Shown here: in pieces, positions 62,016 through 64,000 of the stretch
How positions within the stretch are numbered: the first letter of the stretch is position 1
Layout: each line of letters begins with the position of its first letter
Notes under the pieces: model-generated
Told to the model about the DNA's origin: nothing
Seen by the model: the letters and a program-made list of their open reading frames with translations, nothing else
The model's database searches: none
From: a candidate division TM6 bacterium RIFCSPHIGHO2_12_FULL_36_22
GTDB lineage: Bacteria; Babelota; Babeliae; Babelales; UBA12409
Reading direction: 5' to 3'
Assembly: GCA_001771315.1 (NCBI GenBank)
Contig: METK01000017.1
Coordinates: 17,024 to 81,023 of the forward strand
DNA: 64,000 nt
Program-made: the position numbers and the translations under genes

Positions 62016-63641
62016 TTACAAAACTTTATCGTGAATAAGTACTTTTTCTGCAACACGTTCAAACAGTGGAACCGCCACGCTTGCAGCAAAAAGATTGTGT
62101 CGTGGTGAATTTTTTACACTCGTGATGATAATTCGTTTATAGTCGTCCTTTTCTACAATACCACAAAATGTATAAATGTTTTTAGTAGAACAATAGGTTC
62201 CATCGATAAGTAGGTTTGCAGTTCCTGTCTTACCCATAACATTATACCCTTTTATTTTTGCACGGAAAGCAGTTCCTGTATTTACTGTATTTTGTAAAAT
62301 CTTTCGCATCATTTCTACTGTTTCAGGATTATATAATGGTTTGCTCATAACTGTTTCCTGCCCATCAATAAGCTTTGGTGTAATAAGGCAACCATTATTA
62401 GTAAATACAGACATAGCGCGGGCAAGTTGTAGTAACGTTCCTGCAATTTCATATCCAAATGAAAGTGAAATGATAGATCGTCGAGACCACTTGTTTGGGG
62501 GTGTAATAAATCCCGCTTGTTCACCAGGAAGATTGATACCTGTCTTATAACCAAATCCAACCTTACGGTAATGATCATATAATTTTGGCCCAAGACGTTG
62601 TGCAACTTTAACTACCCCAATATTATTAGATTCTTCAATTACTTGCGAAAATGAGATGATTCCATTCGCTTTCCATGTACTTATTTTATATTTACTTATG
62701 ATTGCTTCCTTAGTGTTTTCACAATCAATGAGTTCTTCGGGTGTAACTACACCTTCTTCCAATGCAGCTAGTGCCATGAAGATTTTTATAACAGATCCAA
62801 ACTCACATCGTTCGGTTAGCGTGCGATTTTTGGTTGTAGCTATATCAAGGTTATAGGTATCATTTGGATTGAAGCGAGGATGATGGCACATAGCTTCAAT
62901 ATTACCGTTGCTTGGATTAAGAACAACGACCCCCCCTTCTTCTGCATAAAACTGGGATATGATTTCACGAAGTTGTTCATCAACAAGGAACTGGAGTTCA
63001 CTATCGACTGTTAATTTTATTGGCTTACTTTGTACACCAGCTTTTTGAATTTCTTTATTAAAGTAGAAACGATTAGATCGTGCGTCTTTTTCCATGGAAC
63101 AGTGCATTGGTTTGCCAGCAAGCATATCATTATAAAGTGCTTCTATACCAAAGAGGCCAGCATTATCAATATTCGTAATCCCAACAAGTGAGCCCATAGA
63201 CTCGACAGGATAAAAGCGGCAACGTTCTTTAAGTAACTTAATATCTGATACTTTTGCTTCTTCTATTCGCTTTATTTCAAGAGGTGTTAACTTGCGCTTA
63301 ATGAACATGAAATGCTGTGTTGTATTTTTCATTTTTTCAACGATATCAGGATAATATTGTGCAAGAAATTTTTTTAACATTCCAGGATCTTTAATCTCTC
63401 TAGGTAATATAAAGGCGGATGTACTTTCTGCATTGAGTGCTAGAGGCTTATTTTTTTTATCCAAGATGTCACCTCGTGGTGGATAAATGATGCGTTCAAT
63501 ATGATATTGACGCTGTGCTCGTTCAGTAAAGAACGTATGTTGAATAATCTGAATGCCAAAAAAAGTTACCCAAATGATAGCGTACATTAGCACCAGAATA
63601 AAAAATATAAATGATGATCGGGCTTTGCTATAACCATTCAT
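62016..63641 (-). CDS. ftsI: Division-specific transpeptidase FtsI (PBP3-type)
   Basis: FtsI cross-links septal peptidoglycan. The 541-residue protein has one N-terminal transmembrane segment (SFIFFILVLMYAIIWVTFFG) and a PBP dimerisation region (IIYPPRGDILDKKNKPLAL). The penicillin-binding motifs are SVIK (Ser283), SNN (338-340) and KTG (471-473, in MGKTGTAN). Length and order match class B PBPs. It starts 5 bases after the ftsL-like stop. Its presence implies a peptidoglycan-dependent septum. Confidence 0.95.
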   Translation of the reverse strand: MNGYSKARSSFIFFILVLMYAIIWVTFFGIQIIQHTFFTERAQRQYHIERIIYPPRGDILDKKNKPLALNAESTSAFILPREIKDPGMLKKFLAQYYPDIVEKMKNTTQHFMFIKRKLTPLEIKRIEEAKVSDIKLLKERCRFYPVESMGSLVGITNIDNAGLFGIEALYNDMLAGKPMHCSMEKDARSNRFYFNKEIQKAGVQSKPIKLTVDSELQFLVDEQLREIISQFYAEEGGVVVLNPSNGNIEAMCHHPRFNPNDTYNLDIATTKNRTLTERCEFGSVIKIFMALAALEEGVVTPEELIDCENTKEAIISKYKISTWKANGIISFSQVIEESNNIGVVKVAQRLGPKLYDHYRKVGFGYKTGINLPGEQAGFITPPNKWSRRSIISLSFGYEIAGTLLQLARAMSVFTNNGCLITPKLIDGQETVMSKPLYNPETVEMMRKILQNTVNTGTAFRAKIKGYNVMGKTGTANLLIDGTYCSTKNIYTFCGIVEKDDYKRIIITSVKNSPRHNLFAASVAVPLFERVAEKVLIHDKVL

Positions 63642-63646
63642 GCTTA

Positions 63647-63913
63647 TTACTCAGCAAGTTTATTAATACGCTTAATTGGTAAGTTTTCCATACCAAGCTG
63701 TTTTTGTGCATACTCTTTTACGTGGTTAGGATTTTGCATAGTATACAGCTCTTGTATCAGTGACTCTTTTTTAGTTTCAAGTTTTTCAATTTCTTTGGTT
63801 AATTCTTGATTTTTAAATGAGTGTTTTATAAAGAGATTTTGTTTATAAATAATAAGGAAAATAATGGCAATGTTAACTGATACGAATACTATCAAAAATT
63901 TATTTTTCTTCAT
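63647..63913 (-). CDS. ftsL: FtsL/DivIC-like division protein
   Basis: The start at 63913 has AAGGAG at good spacing and gives 88 residues. The product has a single transmembrane segment (FLIVFVSVNIAIIFLIIY, about residues 6-23). A short coiled coil follows (KNQELTKEIEKLETKKESLIQEL) and then a conserved-looking end with YAQKQLGMENL. This is the layout of FtsL/DivIC septum proteins, and its place just before ftsI is the classic one. A GC-rich hairpin lies immediately upstream of its ribosome site. Confidence 0.85.
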   Translation of the reverse strand: MKKNKFLIVFVSVNIAIIFLIIYKQNLFIKHSFKNQELTKEIEKLETKKESLIQELYTMQNPNHVKEYAQKQLGMENLPIKRINKLAE

Positions 63914-63923
63914 CAATCTCCTT

Positions 63924-63968
63924 ATGATCTGGATACCCCGTGCTTCAGCTCGGCGGAGGAAAGATCAT
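63924..63968 (-). repeat. GC-rich palindromic hairpin element upstream of ftsL
   Basis: ATGATCT (63924-63930) and AGATCAT (63962-63968) are perfect inverted arms. Between them a GC-rich inner stem (CCCCGTGC with GCTCGGCGG, loop TTCA) has one T-T mismatch and one bulge. This is far more GC-rich than its surroundings. It ends two bases before the ftsL ribosome site, so it could act as a leader structure or be a dispersed palindromic repeat. There is no U-tract. Confidence 0.55.
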
Positions 63969-64000
63969 CCTATTTCAGCCAAAGTAAAAATATAATTTTG
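63965..64000 (-). other. Possible 3' end of an upstream gene
   Basis: From the window edge one minus-strand frame reads QNYIFTLAEIG and stops at 63965. Genes before ftsL are often rsmH, but eleven residues are not enough to identify anything. Confidence 0.2.

Overview
The window is AT-rich, densely packed bacterial DNA with no insertion sequence, prophage or CRISPR array that I can see. Encoded products point to a diderm: signal-peptide proteins, large proteins ending in aromatic residues like outer-membrane barrels, a divisome transpeptidase and peptidoglycan-hydrolase relatives. Two of the barrel-like proteins are rich in cysteine, as in Chlamydia. Many short lineage-specific secreted proteins, exported peptidases and a deoxynucleoside kinase suggest a host-dependent or intracellular bacterium. 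My best guess is Candidatus Dependentiae (TM6/Babeliae) or a similar reduced endosymbiont lineage. This is inference from gene content and style; no marker phylogeny was run.

Layout. 1-7.4 kb: a flippase (cut by the window edge), a signal-bearing glycosyltransferase, glyA, efp-nusB, a signal-bearing GDP-mannose 3,5-epimerase-like enzyme, two tandem Cys-rich micro-proteins and a methyltransferase. 7.6-18.7 kb: an unknown secreted protein, ndk-rpsA, a GT4 glycosyltransferase, an exported peptidase-only M41 protein beside a short FtsH, uvrB and an exported M3 peptidase. 18.8-24.4 kb: a run of exported proteins (a major Cys-rich barrel, two tandem paralogues and a coiled-coil protein), separated by clear terminators. 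24.4-31.1 kb: a transaldolase-like aldolase, a Ser/Pro-rich anchored protein, leuS, an orphan small-RNA candidate and a Nudix protein. 31.2-41.3 kb: a RecO-like protein and a giant MscS channel on +, facing a minus-strand cluster of barrel, unknown, recD2, degenerate amidase and GerMN-like genes.

41.5-47.8 kb: a deoxynucleoside kinase, then a partial ATP synthase operon (c, b, b-like, delta, alpha), an ATP-grasp protein and an ATP-cone/Mrr-nuclease fusion. 47.8-48.6 kb: a decayed locus holding the first codons of a flavoprotein and a broken AAA/DUF4143 gene. 48.6-57.6 kb: exported DPP III-like peptidase, Dps, tRNA-Arg(UCU), exported SufS-like cysteine desulfurase, rpe, an unknown secreted protein, a VOC protein and groES-groEL. 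57.8-64 kb: more secreted unknowns, a second Cys-rich barrel, a class I aldolase, and ftsI-ftsL preceded by a GC-rich hairpin element.

The genes cover basic information processing and repair, a fragment of central carbon metabolism (transaldolase/F6P-aldolase, Rpe, FBA), an envelope programme (sugar export, barrels, channel, cell division) and a set of exported enzymes. The strongest unexplained theme is normally cytosolic enzyme families carrying N-terminal export-like segments whose start codons have good ribosome binding sites.
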